From Flavobacteriaceae bacterium (GTDB lineage Bacteria; Bacteroidota; Bacteroidia; Flavobacteriales; Flavobacteriaceae): a stretch of 38,989 bases of DNA. The translations under genes and the position numbers were made by a program. Position 1 is the first letter of the stretch; every line of letters starts with the position of its first letter. The notes under the pieces were generated by a model. That model had not been told where the DNA came from, searched no databases, and worked only from the letters and a program-made list of their open reading frames with translations. This document shows, piece by piece, positions 17,818 to 27,530 of this stretch. The stretch covers positions 1 to 38,989 of the forward strand of contig JANQHL010000170.1 in NCBI GenBank assembly GCA_028277085.1, written 5' to 3'.

Positions 17818-20208
17818 TCACTCGGTTCTCAGGCTCTTTATGGGATTGGCCAATGCCGCTTTTACAGTTTGATAACTAATGGTTATGAGGGTGACCAACA
17901 TAATTGCCGAAATGGCAATAGCAAAATGCCACCAGAGTATTTCAGTCCTATAGGCATAACCCTGTAGCCATTGCTCCATAACATACCAGGTTAGTGGAGT
18001 AGCAATACATCCGGCTGCGATTATGAGTTTTAAAAAATCCACTGAAAAAAGGGCTAGTATACTAACCATACCACTTCCCAAAACCTTCCGGATACCAACT
18101 TCCTTGGTCCGTTGGCTTACAAAGAATAGAACAAGTCCGTAAAGGCCCATACATCCGATAAAAATTGCAAGCCCGGAAAAGACTTTAGATAAGGACAAGT
18201 AGCGCTGCTCGGTCTCGTACTGTTCAGCCACCCGCTCATCTAAAAAGCGATAGTCAAAAATGTGATTGGTAAAGGTCTGTGACCATTCTTTCTCTATTTC
18301 TTCCAGGGTTACTCTGGTGTTTAAATGGTTGATTTTCACACCTATTTCGTCGTACCAACGTACCCGTGGTGCGATGAAAATGGGCTTTATTGCATCGGTA
18401 AAACTGCCATCGTGAAAATCTTTAACCACCCCAACAATGGTAGCTGTAATACGTTCGCTGTTCACAGCAAGTGTCTTCCCTAATACATCCTCGGCAGAAG
18501 CGGAAGACCCACCAACTTTTTCTATAAATTTTTCATTAACCAGCATTTCGGTGATAGAATCAGTTTTGAAGAAATTACGCCCCGCTACCAATGGAATGTT
18601 AAATGCGGATAAATAGTCTTCATCCCCTACTTTTACCGAAATACTAAAGTCTTCCCTATCGGGCCGGTTATTGTATTTAAGATTGGTATCCCAAAAGACG
18701 TTGGCTCCTCCCGGGCTTGTTAGGCATCCTGAAACTTTTTGTACCCCCACAACATTTTTTAAGCGTTCTTTTAGGCTGTAAAACCGTTCGGAATCCATAG
18801 TTTCAGGAACTTCTAGCATGACAATGGATTCCTTATCAAAACCTAAATCGGTTTTTGTGGCATATTCGATTTGCCTTGAAATGACCAAAGTGGCTACAAT
18901 AAGGGAGATGGAAATGACAAATTGAGTTATAACCAGAACCTTTCTTGTACCTGCCCCACCCGTATCATTATGATTGAGTTTTCCCTTCAGTGCCAAAATC
19001 GGAACTATTCTCGACAGTAATACGCCCGGATAGCTTCCTGATAATAGGGAAACGACAATAAGTAAGACAAACAAAAAGCCAAAAAACGGAAAGCTTACCA
19101 GATTTTCCAGGGTCAATTGTATTTCAAAAAGGGCATTGAAGGCCGGTAGAAAAAGAACGGCCATAACGGTTCCTAGCACAATAGCGAATAAACTGATAAG
19201 AAAGGTTTCACTTAAGAATTGCCAGAAAAGTTGCTTTTTAAAACTGCCCAGCACCTTGCGTATTCCTATTTCTCTGGACCGATAAAAAGCCTGCGCCGTG
19301 GAAATGTTTATAAAATTGATACTGGCAATAACAATAAGGAAAAGACCGATAATACCAAAAATGATTAAAAAGACTGGATCTAAGCCTCCATAATCTGAAT
19401 TTAGGTGAATGCCGGCCAAAGGCTGAAGTTTGTATACATGTAAATTGTTTCTGTTCGGCCGATGTTCTTTGGGAAGTTCCAGCAGCGCATTTTCTATATT
19501 CGCGATATTTTGATTGGGTTTTAAAAGGGCATAGCATTGTAAGTTAGTGGTGATGCACCCCCAGTTTTCGCCATGGGCAAATGAAGAATAGACTGCAAGA
19601 TTGTCAAAGGCAATAAAGATACCGCCTTCGAGGAACGAAGCATCGGGAATATCTTTCAAAACACCGGTGATCTCTATGGTTTCACTGTTATCCAACACAA
19701 AAGTTTTGCCTACCACATCAGAGCTGCCGTAAAGTTCAAACGCTTCGCTTTCTGTGATTACCGCTGTGTTGGGTGCAGAAAGGGAAATGGCATTGCTACC
19801 GTTAACCAATGGGAAATGGAAGATTTTAAAAAAATCCTCTTCCGTAAACCTGACATCTTTTTTGTATTTACTGATGTTCCCATTCCGTTCAACATCGATA
19901 ACCAAACCTTGTCTGGCCACGATTTTGGCTACTTTTTCAGCATAGGTGTAGTTTTCCCGAAACACTTTCGCGAAGGCAGGAGGGACACTTGCAGAATAGC
20001 CAATACCATCCATATGTTCTTCGGTAGCCATTCTATAAATGCGGTCCTGGTTGGGGTGAAAATCATCAAAAGAAAGATGGTAGCTCAAAAAAAGATAGAT
20101 CAATATGGCGCTGCCAAAACCAATGGAAAGCCCTAAAATGTTAATCGATGTAAACACTTTTCGCTTTACGAGGTTACGCCAGGCAATCTTTAAATTGTTC
20201 TTTAGCAT
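17818..20208 (-). CDS. P9: duplicated FtsX/MacB-type ABC permease, 796 aa
   Basis: Full-length member starting MLKNNLKIAWRNLVKRK, with membrane segment 1 at about residues 19-42. Segment 2 (LIIFGIIGLFLIVIASINFINI) lacks the GGRI lead-in and instead follows a HLNSDYGGLDP stretch. The coupling motifs are REIGIRKVLGSF and KEVGIRKVLGSG. The first 12 codons and the upstream gap are very similar to those of P10, with the shared string aatctttaaattgttctttagcat or a one-base variant on the plus strand. This suggests that gene ends were copied along with the gaps. The C-terminus is NPIKSLRTE. It lies 25 bp after P10. No catalytic residues are expected in this family and none are claimed. Confidence 0.93.
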   Translation of the reverse strand: MLKNNLKIAWRNLVKRKVFTSINILGLSIGFGSAILIYLFLSYHLSFDDFHPNQDRIYRMATEEHMDGIGYSASVPPAFAKVFRENYTYAEKVAKIVARQGLVIDVERNGNISKYKKDVRFTEEDFFKIFHFPLVNGSNAISLSAPNTAVITESEAFELYGSSDVVGKTFVLDNSETIEITGVLKDIPDASFLEGGIFIAFDNLAVYSSFAHGENWGCITTNLQCYALLKPNQNIANIENALLELPKEHRPNRNNLHVYKLQPLAGIHLNSDYGGLDPVFLIIFGIIGLFLIVIASINFINISTAQAFYRSREIGIRKVLGSFKKQLFWQFLSETFLISLFAIVLGTVMAVLFLPAFNALFEIQLTLENLVSFPFFGFLFVLLIVVSLLSGSYPGVLLSRIVPILALKGKLNHNDTGGAGTRKVLVITQFVISISLIVATLVISRQIEYATKTDLGFDKESIVMLEVPETMDSERFYSLKERLKNVVGVQKVSGCLTSPGGANVFWDTNLKYNNRPDREDFSISVKVGDEDYLSAFNIPLVAGRNFFKTDSITEMLVNEKFIEKVGGSSASAEDVLGKTLAVNSERITATIVGVVKDFHDGSFTDAIKPIFIAPRVRWYDEIGVKINHLNTRVTLEEIEKEWSQTFTNHIFDYRFLDERVAEQYETEQRYLSLSKVFSGLAIFIGCMGLYGLVLFFVSQRTKEVGIRKVLGSGMVSILALFSVDFLKLIIAAGCIATPLTWYVMEQWLQGYAYRTEILWWHFAIAISAIMLVTLITISYQTVKAALANPIKSLRTE

Positions 20209-20233
20209 GACTCTGGTTTTTTGATGTGTTGTT

Positions 20234-22624
20234 TTATTCTGTCCGCAAGCTTTTTACGGGATTAACCACCGCCGCTTTAAGGGCCTGTAGGCTAACGGTT
20301 AATAAGGTGATGAGTAATACGATCAATACGGTAACCGCAAAAATCCACCAACTTACTTCTGTCCGATACGCATAATTTTCAATCCATCCCTGCATAAAAT
20401 AGTACCCTAACGGAATGGCAACAATACACGAAATGAGCACCAATAGTACAAAGTCTTTGGAAAGTAAGTGCCAAAGGCTATACACAGATGCCCCCAACAC
20501 CTTTCGCACCCCTATTTCTTTGGTTCGTTGTTCAGCCACATAGGAGGCAAGGCCAAAAATGCCAAGACAGCTTATAAAAATAGCTAAGAAGGCAAAAAAG
20601 GTGGCTAGCTTTCCAGTTCGTTCTTCGTTGATAAAATTCCTTTTGTACTCCTCATCCAAGAAGGTGTAGGTGAATAGACTTTCGGAATCGTACTTACTGA
20701 AAATAGATTCTATATGCGCCAGTGCTTCCCTGGTGTTTCCTCCTTTGCGTATTTTGATGTTCACAAAGTTTAGGAACCCCCCATAATGGAGTACAAATAT
20801 CATAGGGCGCACCTGGTCATAGGGTGATTGTGTCACCATGTCTTTTATGACGCCTACAATTTTGAAGCTTCCCATAGTGCCCCATTGTATCATTTCTCCC
20901 ACGGGATTTTCTAGACCCATATAATCCACTGCCGTTTCATTGACAATAAAGGCGAGGGAATCACTCTTAAACTCACGAGAAAAGTTACGCCCCTCCTTTA
21001 GTTCCCAATCTACCATTTCCCCATAACCATAGGTCGCCCTTAAGGTGTTGAATTCCTCGCTCATGTTGGGGTCTTTTCCTTTCCAGCTAAAACCACTGTT
21101 TGTTGTAAATGTTCCCGTGATCAGTACGTCGGAGGCGGCAACTTCTTTAATGTCACCTGAACGCAACAACTCATCTCGCAATGTATCAAAACGGGCAATG
21201 ATTTCCGGAGTGTTGATAGGAACATACAGTAATTGTTCCCGATCGTAGCCTATGGGCCTGTTTTTTACATGCTCCAATTGTCTGAAAATAGTTATGGTTC
21301 CTATGATGAGCAATACTGAAATAGCAAACTGAAAAACTACCAGGACTTTTCGTAAGCGAGCAGCACCTTTACCACCATGAAAAGAGCCTTTGAGTACCTT
21401 GACGGGCTGATAGGAGGAAAGATAAAATGCAGGATAACTGCCCGAAACAATAGCGGTTAATAAAATAAAGAATAGTGAGACCACCCAAAAGGGAGTACTA
21501 TCCCAAGGAATACCCATCGTTTTACCAGTAAGGTCATTGAAAAAGGGTTTTACTAGTACAACTAAAACAAAAGCGGTGATGAAAGCGAAAGTAACAGCCA
21601 AAAAGGATTCGAACAAAAATTGTGTAATTAACTGATTTTTTGTGGAGCCTATGGTTTTTCGTATCCCTACTTCTTTCGCTCTTTTTACTGATTTAGCTGT
21701 GGTCAGGTTCATAAAGTTGATACAGGCCAGCAACAAAATAAATATGCCTATTATCCCAAATAGCCATACACGCTCAATAGCTCCCCCGGTATTGGCACCA
21801 TTTTCAAATTTGGAGAACAGGTGCCATTTGCGCATAGGATGTAGATGTATCGCGGGTTTGTTTGTAACTGTGTTGGGGCCTTCTTTAATATTGTTATACT
21901 TTACATCTTTGATCAGTTCGGAGACATGTGCCCAATCTGCTCCTTCTTTCATTTGCGCATAAACTTGAAACCAATTATTTCCCCATTCAAGGCGTTCCTC
22001 GAAATTTGCAGTAGTACTAAGAAGTTGCCAAGGCACTATAAAACCGAGATTCGAAAAGGTGCTGTTTTGAGGCAAATCTTCATATATTCCAGCTACTTCT
22101 GCCTCCATATTGGTGCCTATTTTTACAATCTGACCCATAGGGTCTGCCTCTCCGAAAAGAGTTGCTGCCGTAGAAGCCGACATAAGCATTGAAGTTGGGT
22201 TTTGCAGTGCTTCCCGGGTACCTTTGATCATTTGTAGAGATAACATATCTGCAATTCCAGGTTCCATATAATTTCCTGACAGGGATACTTTATGATTGGC
22301 AACTGATAATTGTTCATTACCAATAAATGAAGCGGTGACCACATGTTCAAAATAATCTCCATAACTATCTCTGAGTGCAGGAGCCAATTGCATAGGTTGA
22401 AACACCCCGGTACTGACCTCGTCTCCAAATGTCTGGTCTTGCATTACTTGTACAATGGAGTCGTAGTTTTTGAATTTTGTATTAAAAGAGAGCTCTCCAT
22501 ACACCCAAAGGCCTATCAGCAGGGCGGCTGCCATTCCAATCGTTAGCCCTAGGATATTTAAAAGAGAATGCCCTTTTTGGCTGAGCAGTGATCTCCAGGC
22601 AATCTTTAAATTGTTCTTTAACAT
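20234..22624 (-). CDS. P10: duplicated FtsX/MacB-type ABC permease, 796 aa
   Basis: Full-length member starting MLKNNLKIAWRSLLSQKG, with membrane segment 1 at about residues 19-42 and the usual two periplasmic domains. It falls in the P5/P11 sub-group: GGAIERVWLFGIIG before segment 2, NRPIGYDRE after segment 5, MVTQSPYDQV in the second periplasmic domain, and SLWHLLSKDFVLLVLISC in the last FtsX half. The coupling motifs are KEVGIRKTIGST and KEIGVRKVLGAS. The C-terminus is NPVKSLRTE. It is directly adjacent to P11 (25-bp gap), so this pair may be an old tandem duplication. Two overlapping opposite-strand frames around 21642-22192 are shadows of this gene. Confidence 0.93.
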   Translation of the reverse strand: MLKNNLKIAWRSLLSQKGHSLLNILGLTIGMAAALLIGLWVYGELSFNTKFKNYDSIVQVMQDQTFGDEVSTGVFQPMQLAPALRDSYGDYFEHVVTASFIGNEQLSVANHKVSLSGNYMEPGIADMLSLQMIKGTREALQNPTSMLMSASTAATLFGEADPMGQIVKIGTNMEAEVAGIYEDLPQNSTFSNLGFIVPWQLLSTTANFEERLEWGNNWFQVYAQMKEGADWAHVSELIKDVKYNNIKEGPNTVTNKPAIHLHPMRKWHLFSKFENGANTGGAIERVWLFGIIGIFILLLACINFMNLTTAKSVKRAKEVGIRKTIGSTKNQLITQFLFESFLAVTFAFITAFVLVVLVKPFFNDLTGKTMGIPWDSTPFWVVSLFFILLTAIVSGSYPAFYLSSYQPVKVLKGSFHGGKGAARLRKVLVVFQFAISVLLIIGTITIFRQLEHVKNRPIGYDREQLLYVPINTPEIIARFDTLRDELLRSGDIKEVAASDVLITGTFTTNSGFSWKGKDPNMSEEFNTLRATYGYGEMVDWELKEGRNFSREFKSDSLAFIVNETAVDYMGLENPVGEMIQWGTMGSFKIVGVIKDMVTQSPYDQVRPMIFVLHYGGFLNFVNIKIRKGGNTREALAHIESIFSKYDSESLFTYTFLDEEYKRNFINEERTGKLATFFAFLAIFISCLGIFGLASYVAEQRTKEIGVRKVLGASVYSLWHLLSKDFVLLVLISCIVAIPLGYYFMQGWIENYAYRTEVSWWIFAVTVLIVLLITLLTVSLQALKAAVVNPVKSLRTE

Positions 22625-22649
22625 GACTGTCGTTTTTCGATGCCTTATT

Positions 22650-25049
22650 TCATTCCGTCCGAAGACTTTTCACGGGGTTCTGCCTTGCTGCCCGAATTGC
22701 TTGAAAGCTCACAGTAAGCACGGTAATGCCCATAGCTCCTACAACCGCAAGGCCAAAAATCCACCACTCCAGGATCACCCGATAGGGATAATCTTGTAGC
22801 CAACCATTCATGATGTAATAGGAAATGGGAATAGCTATAAAACAAGAGATCGTCACCAGCTTCAAAAAGTCCTTCGAGAGCATATTCCAAACATTCACGA
22901 CAGATGCTCCTAATACTTTGCGTACGCCAATTTCTTTGGTTCGTTGTTCCGCCACAAATGAGGTAAGTCCGAATAACCCTAAACAACTAATTAAAATGGC
23001 CAGGGCAGTAAAAATTCCTGATAGGCTGCCAATACGTTCCTCTGCCGCAAACTTTTCACCATATTCCTCATCCACAAACTGGTATTCGAAAGGAATATCT
23101 GGGAAGTGTTCCTTGAACACGCGTTCGACTATTGCGAGATTTTGACTGGCACTTTGTTTGGGGTTCAATCTCAGATTGTAATAGCTAAAATTGTTGTATC
23201 GATCATAAACATACCAGGCTTGCTTAACGGGCTCATAGGGAGATTGAGCAATCATATCTTCCACAACGCCGATGATTTTCATAGGTGGGTCGGGATCTTC
23301 CTCATCCTCGTCCCTGATGAGCATACCCACGGGGTTTTGCACCCCCATATATTTCACCGCCGTTTCATTGATGAGTATGCCCAATGAATCCGAGGCGACA
23401 TCCCTTGAAAAATCCCTTCCTTGAACCACCTTGAGATTGAGTGTGCTGGCATACTCAGGGGAGACTTCGGTCCAGGCAAAGTCTTCCTGGAAACCGTCCG
23501 GCTTCCCTTCCCAGGTATACCCGCTTCTATTGGACCAAATTCGTGTTGTTGGACTACTGGAAGTAGCCATGGCGACCGCAGCTCCCGACTTTAAGAATTG
23601 TTCACGCATAAGGTCGGTCTTGCCTTCAAAGTCAACAGACCATGTGGGAATCTGAATAAGACCTTCCCTATCATAACCAATGGGCCTGTTTTTGGCATGA
23701 TTAATTTGTTGCATGACAATTACCGTCCCAATAATAAAGGCCACAGAGACCGTAAACTGAAGCACGACTAGTATTTTTCTGGGAAGACCGGAATATTTAC
23801 CACCCCTAAAAGTTCCTTTCAAGACATCTACTGGCCTAAAGGAAGAAAGGTAAAGTGCAGGATAGCTTCCCGCTAACATTGCCGTAAATAAGATGAAGCC
23901 TATGGAAATCAACCAAAAATAGCTGTTTGCCCAGGGAAATGATATTTCTTTTCGTGATAGTTCATTAAAACCGTTAAGTGATAATAGCACTATGCCTACG
24001 GCAACCAGGAAACCAAAAACCACTACCAAAAAGGATTCACTTAAAAATTGATTAATCAATTGACCTTTTTGTGAACCTATCGACTTTCTGATACCTACTT
24101 CCTTGGCGCGCTTTTCCGAACGGGCCGTACTTAGGTTCATAAAGTTGATGCAGGCTAACAGTAGTACAAAAGCACCGATAATTCCAAACAACCAAACGTA
24201 TTTTATGCGTCCCCCAACCTGTTTACCCTGTTCGAAATTGTTACGCAAATACCAATCTTCCATAGGCAATAGGAATAACTGTGGATTGAATTCAGCGGTA
24301 TCTTCGTTAAGGTCTTTTTTGACATTTCTGATTTTTTCTGAAACTGCTTGCATGTTCGCATTATCCGCTACCTGTACGAACATCTGAAAGGAGTTGTTTC
24401 CCCAATTGTCCAATGAATTTTGAATCCATTCACGGTTGGCTACATAATTATCCCATGGAATGATATAATCAGTATCGTTGAAGGTGTTGTTAAACGGAAT
24501 GTCTTGATAAACAGCTGAAACGGTTAAGTCATACTGATTGCCAATTTTTACCACCTTTCCAATGGGATCCTCGTTTCCAAACAACGCATCTGCTGTAGAA
24601 GCTGAAAACATTATGGAATTGATTTCCCGAAGACCATCTTTTTCACCTTTTAGAATTTCCAAGTTGAGCAGTTCCGGAGCCATGGGCTGCATATAATTGC
24701 CTGTTCTTGAAATGCTATTCTCCTCGTACTTAATATAGCTACTCTGGGTCCAGGAAGCCATCATGAGATGTTTAAAATTATCACCATATCCCTCACGAAG
24801 TGCCGGCTCTAACGGTAAGGGGATGGATGGACTAGTTCCTACGTTCCCATTGAAAGTCTGTGACTGGAATACCTGCGCAATTTTATCTTTGTTTTTATAG
24901 TAACTGTCGCGGGACAGTTCATCGTACATCCAAAGGCCGATAATCAGTGTGACGGCCATTCCCAATGCCAATCCACCAATATTGATAAGGGAATACCCCT
25001 TGTTTTTTAGCAAGTTTCTCCAACCGATTTTTAAATAGTTTTTAAACAT
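22650..25049 (-). CDS. P11: duplicated FtsX/MacB-type ABC permease, 799 aa
   Basis: The ORF track starts at 25184, but that start would add 45 residues with no family similarity (MVDDGNCSLTSRR) and lie inside the end of P12. The ATG at 25049 gives MFKNYLKIGWRNLLKNKG and is preceded by the A-rich leader AATCAAAAAACG, so I use it. Membrane segment 1 is at about residues 18-41. The protein shares sub-group marks with P5 (SSSPTTRIWS, VSPEYAST, YYNLRLNP) and P10 (KYVWLFGIIG). The coupling motifs are KEVGIRKSIGSQ and KEIGVRKVLGAS. The C-terminus is NPVKSLRTE. It lies 17 bp downstream of P12. Cargo unknown. Confidence 0.93.
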   Translation of the reverse strand: MFKNYLKIGWRNLLKNKGYSLINIGGLALGMAVTLIIGLWMYDELSRDSYYKNKDKIAQVFQSQTFNGNVGTSPSIPLPLEPALREGYGDNFKHLMMASWTQSSYIKYEENSISRTGNYMQPMAPELLNLEILKGEKDGLREINSIMFSASTADALFGNEDPIGKVVKIGNQYDLTVSAVYQDIPFNNTFNDTDYIIPWDNYVANREWIQNSLDNWGNNSFQMFVQVADNANMQAVSEKIRNVKKDLNEDTAEFNPQLFLLPMEDWYLRNNFEQGKQVGGRIKYVWLFGIIGAFVLLLACINFMNLSTARSEKRAKEVGIRKSIGSQKGQLINQFLSESFLVVVFGFLVAVGIVLLSLNGFNELSRKEISFPWANSYFWLISIGFILFTAMLAGSYPALYLSSFRPVDVLKGTFRGGKYSGLPRKILVVLQFTVSVAFIIGTVIVMQQINHAKNRPIGYDREGLIQIPTWSVDFEGKTDLMREQFLKSGAAVAMATSSSPTTRIWSNRSGYTWEGKPDGFQEDFAWTEVSPEYASTLNLKVVQGRDFSRDVASDSLGILINETAVKYMGVQNPVGMLIRDEDEEDPDPPMKIIGVVEDMIAQSPYEPVKQAWYVYDRYNNFSYYNLRLNPKQSASQNLAIVERVFKEHFPDIPFEYQFVDEEYGEKFAAEERIGSLSGIFTALAILISCLGLFGLTSFVAEQRTKEIGVRKVLGASVVNVWNMLSKDFLKLVTISCFIAIPISYYIMNGWLQDYPYRVILEWWIFGLAVVGAMGITVLTVSFQAIRAARQNPVKSLRTE

Positions 25050-25066
25050 GACTGTTCGTTTTTTGA

Positions 25067-27502
25067 TTATTCTGTGCGTAAACTTTTTACCGGATTGGCT
25101 ACTGCCGCCCTGATGCTTTGATAGCTTACCGTTAGTATGGCAATGCCTACGGCTAGTGAGGCTGCAATTACCATCATCCACCAACTGACCTCAATGCGAT
25201 ACGAAAAATCTTCAAGCCATTTGTTCATGGCATACCAGCCGATTGGCAAGGAAATAAGTATACCTATACCGACCAACTTGATAAAGTCCATGGTAAGGCG
25301 GTATGAAATTTGACTAACACTTGCCCCCAACACCTTTCGCACACCTATTTCCTTTGTGCGCTTTTCAGCATTGAAGGCTGCTAATCCGAATAGTCCAAGA
25401 CAGGCGATTAGAATAGAAAGGGTTGTAAATATGATAAAAATGCGGCCCAAACGTTGTTCGGATTTATAGGTATTATTAAATGAATCTTCCATGAAGTAAT
25501 AATCAAAGGGTTGACCGGGAGTAACTTTGTTCCAAATCCCTTCAATACTTGCTATGGCGTTTGAATAATTGTCAGTATCCAACCTTATGGCCATCGAACC
25601 CGCAAAACTGCTTAAATGAAGGCTCAAAGCTTCTATTTCTTCCCTGAAAGGAGAAAAATGAAAGTTCTTAACCACACCTATGATCGTAAAAAATTCAGGG
25701 TTTTCTTGACCCATATCTGGTGTATAGCGTTTGCCCACTACATCTTCAGGGGAGAGCCCTATGGTGGAAACGGCGGATTCGTTAATGATGATACTCGTTG
25801 AATCATTCTTATACGCACGGTCAAAATCCCTCCCGGCGATAATCTCCAAATCCATGGTAGATACATAATCATGGTCAACGCCCCATGTTTGCATGGCTAA
25901 GGCGTTCTCTTGATCGGTGGCACCTTCTTCAGGAGCAAAAACACTATCGGACCTGTTAGAAGGTGTTGGAAAATAACTGCTTAGGGTGGCATTATTGACA
26001 AACCCTAGTTTTTTTACTTCTTCTTTGAAAGAAGTCATACCATCTCCGATGGTAAAAACATCGTTGACTATCAATACCTGATCTTTAGAAAAACCAAGGT
26101 CTTTATTCTGGATATACTGCAATTGCCTATAAACAACCAACGTGCCGATAATCAAGAAAACAGAAATCGCAAATTGAAATATGACCAGACCATTTCGAAT
26201 TTTTTCACCTTCCAAACTATTACCGTTGGCTCCTTTTAGCACTTTTATGGGAATGAATTTTGACATAAAAAACGCCGGATAGCTCCCTGAAAAAAGTGCC
26301 AAAATGGCTCCTGAAGCCAGTAAAATCAACCAAAAAAGAGGATTTGTATAGGGCATAGCAATTTCCTTATCTGCCAAATCATTGAAATAGGGCAAAACCA
26401 ATATGGCCAAGACCAGCGCTACCAAAAGTGAACCGAAGGAAACCAGACCGGACTCGATCAAAAACTGTCGGATAAGCGATCCTTTGTTGGAACCCAATGT
26501 TTTTCGTATGCCTACTTCTTTAGCTCTTTTTAGAGAATAAGCGGTACTCAAATTCATAAAGTTCACGCAGGCAAGCACAATTAGAAACAAGGCGATAAAA
26601 GAAAGTATGTAGATACTTTGGATGGTATTGTTGGCACTCATTTCGGCCACCCTGTCAGATCTCAAGTGTATATCGGTTAGTGGAATGGTACTGTAGATCA
26701 AATGGTTTCCGGCTGCTTTGAACTGTTCTTCAGTAATGCCCGGCATAAACTGCTGTACCCCGGGAATTACATATCTCCCCAAAAAAGCGCGTAGTGGTGC
26801 TTGTAAATCTTCTATACGTGCGGACGGGATGAGTTTGATGAACGTATTGTAATTATTACTGGCCCAGTTCACCACTCTAGAATCGTCATAACTGGCCATA
26901 GCCAGGAAAACGGAGTAATCCCTTAGAAATGAATTTTTAGGAAAATCTTCTATTACCCCGGTAACCGTATAGGTTTCAGTATTGTTCAGAAGCAGGTCCT
27001 GACCTAAAGCCTCTCGAATACCAAAGTGTTTTTCGGCGGCTGATTTGGTCAAAACCAAGGTGTTTGGAGACTTTAGAGCGGTCTTTACATCGCCAACCAA
27101 AAGCGCCACATCAAACATTTCAAAGAAGGTGGAGTCCACAAAAGTGGATTGCATTTCTTTTACATTAGCTTCAGCATCCGATTTTCTGACAAGCATACTA
27201 CCCCTTGTACGAAACCGTGTGGTTAGCTCAACTTCAGAAAAATCGCGATCAATAGTCTCCGCCATGGGGGCTGGGGAAACTGCAAATATGCGATCTTCTC
27301 CGCCAAACTTGATATCCGCATTGATGCGATGTATACGGTCGGCATCGGCAAACATGGTGTCATAGCTCAGCTCGTCATGGATATATAATGAAATCAGTAA
27401 ACCTCCGACCATGCCGATGGCAAGTCCGAAGGTATTGAGTAAGGTAAAAAAGGATTGCTTCTTTAGGCTTCTCCAGGCAGTTTTTAAATGGTTTTTGAAC
27501 AT
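25067..27502 (-). CDS. P12: duplicated FtsX/MacB-type ABC permease, 811 aa
   Basis: Full-length member that is plainly a sister of P13. The first 30 residues (MFKNHLKTAWRSLKKQSFF...) are identical and about 57 of the first 61 match, whereas the rest of the periplasmic domain is considerably less similar by eye. Other shared marks are IHDELSYDTMFADADRI, KNSFLR(D/E)YSVF, STIPLTDIHL, EMSAN.(T/S)IQ.IYILSFI and AGRDF. Membrane segment 1 is at about residues 19-41. The coupling motifs are KEVGIRKTLGSN and KEIGVRKVLGAS. There is no GGRI lead-in to segment 2. The C-terminus is NPVKSLRTE. It lies 28 bp downstream of P13. The contrast between its 5' end and the rest points to recent gene conversion or strong constraint on the first segment. 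Confidence 0.94.
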   Translation of the reverse strand: MFKNHLKTAWRSLKKQSFFTLLNTFGLAIGMVGGLLISLYIHDELSYDTMFADADRIHRINADIKFGGEDRIFAVSPAPMAETIDRDFSEVELTTRFRTRGSMLVRKSDAEANVKEMQSTFVDSTFFEMFDVALLVGDVKTALKSPNTLVLTKSAAEKHFGIREALGQDLLLNNTETYTVTGVIEDFPKNSFLRDYSVFLAMASYDDSRVVNWASNNYNTFIKLIPSARIEDLQAPLRAFLGRYVIPGVQQFMPGITEEQFKAAGNHLIYSTIPLTDIHLRSDRVAEMSANNTIQSIYILSFIALFLIVLACVNFMNLSTAYSLKRAKEVGIRKTLGSNKGSLIRQFLIESGLVSFGSLLVALVLAILVLPYFNDLADKEIAMPYTNPLFWLILLASGAILALFSGSYPAFFMSKFIPIKVLKGANGNSLEGEKIRNGLVIFQFAISVFLIIGTLVVYRQLQYIQNKDLGFSKDQVLIVNDVFTIGDGMTSFKEEVKKLGFVNNATLSSYFPTPSNRSDSVFAPEEGATDQENALAMQTWGVDHDYVSTMDLEIIAGRDFDRAYKNDSTSIIINESAVSTIGLSPEDVVGKRYTPDMGQENPEFFTIIGVVKNFHFSPFREEIEALSLHLSSFAGSMAIRLDTDNYSNAIASIEGIWNKVTPGQPFDYYFMEDSFNNTYKSEQRLGRIFIIFTTLSILIACLGLFGLAAFNAEKRTKEIGVRKVLGASVSQISYRLTMDFIKLVGIGILISLPIGWYAMNKWLEDFSYRIEVSWWMMVIAASLAVGIAILTVSYQSIRAAVANPVKSLRTE

Positions 27503-27530
27503 GACATTGATTCTTGATTGATTTGATGCT

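Noticed and set aside
17777-17821. GTG start for P8 at 17821
   Set aside because: It overlaps the P9 stop and adds 15 residues absent from the family; ATG at 17776 gives the standard N-terminus. An intermediate ATG (MFKIIKN) is also possible but less typical.
22645-22986. 113-aa ORF on the minus strand
   Set aside because: It is a shadow frame inside P11, whose reading frame has full family similarity.
25050-25184. 45-residue extension of P11 at 25184
   Set aside because: It lies within the end of the P12 gene in another frame and has no resemblance to permease N-termini.
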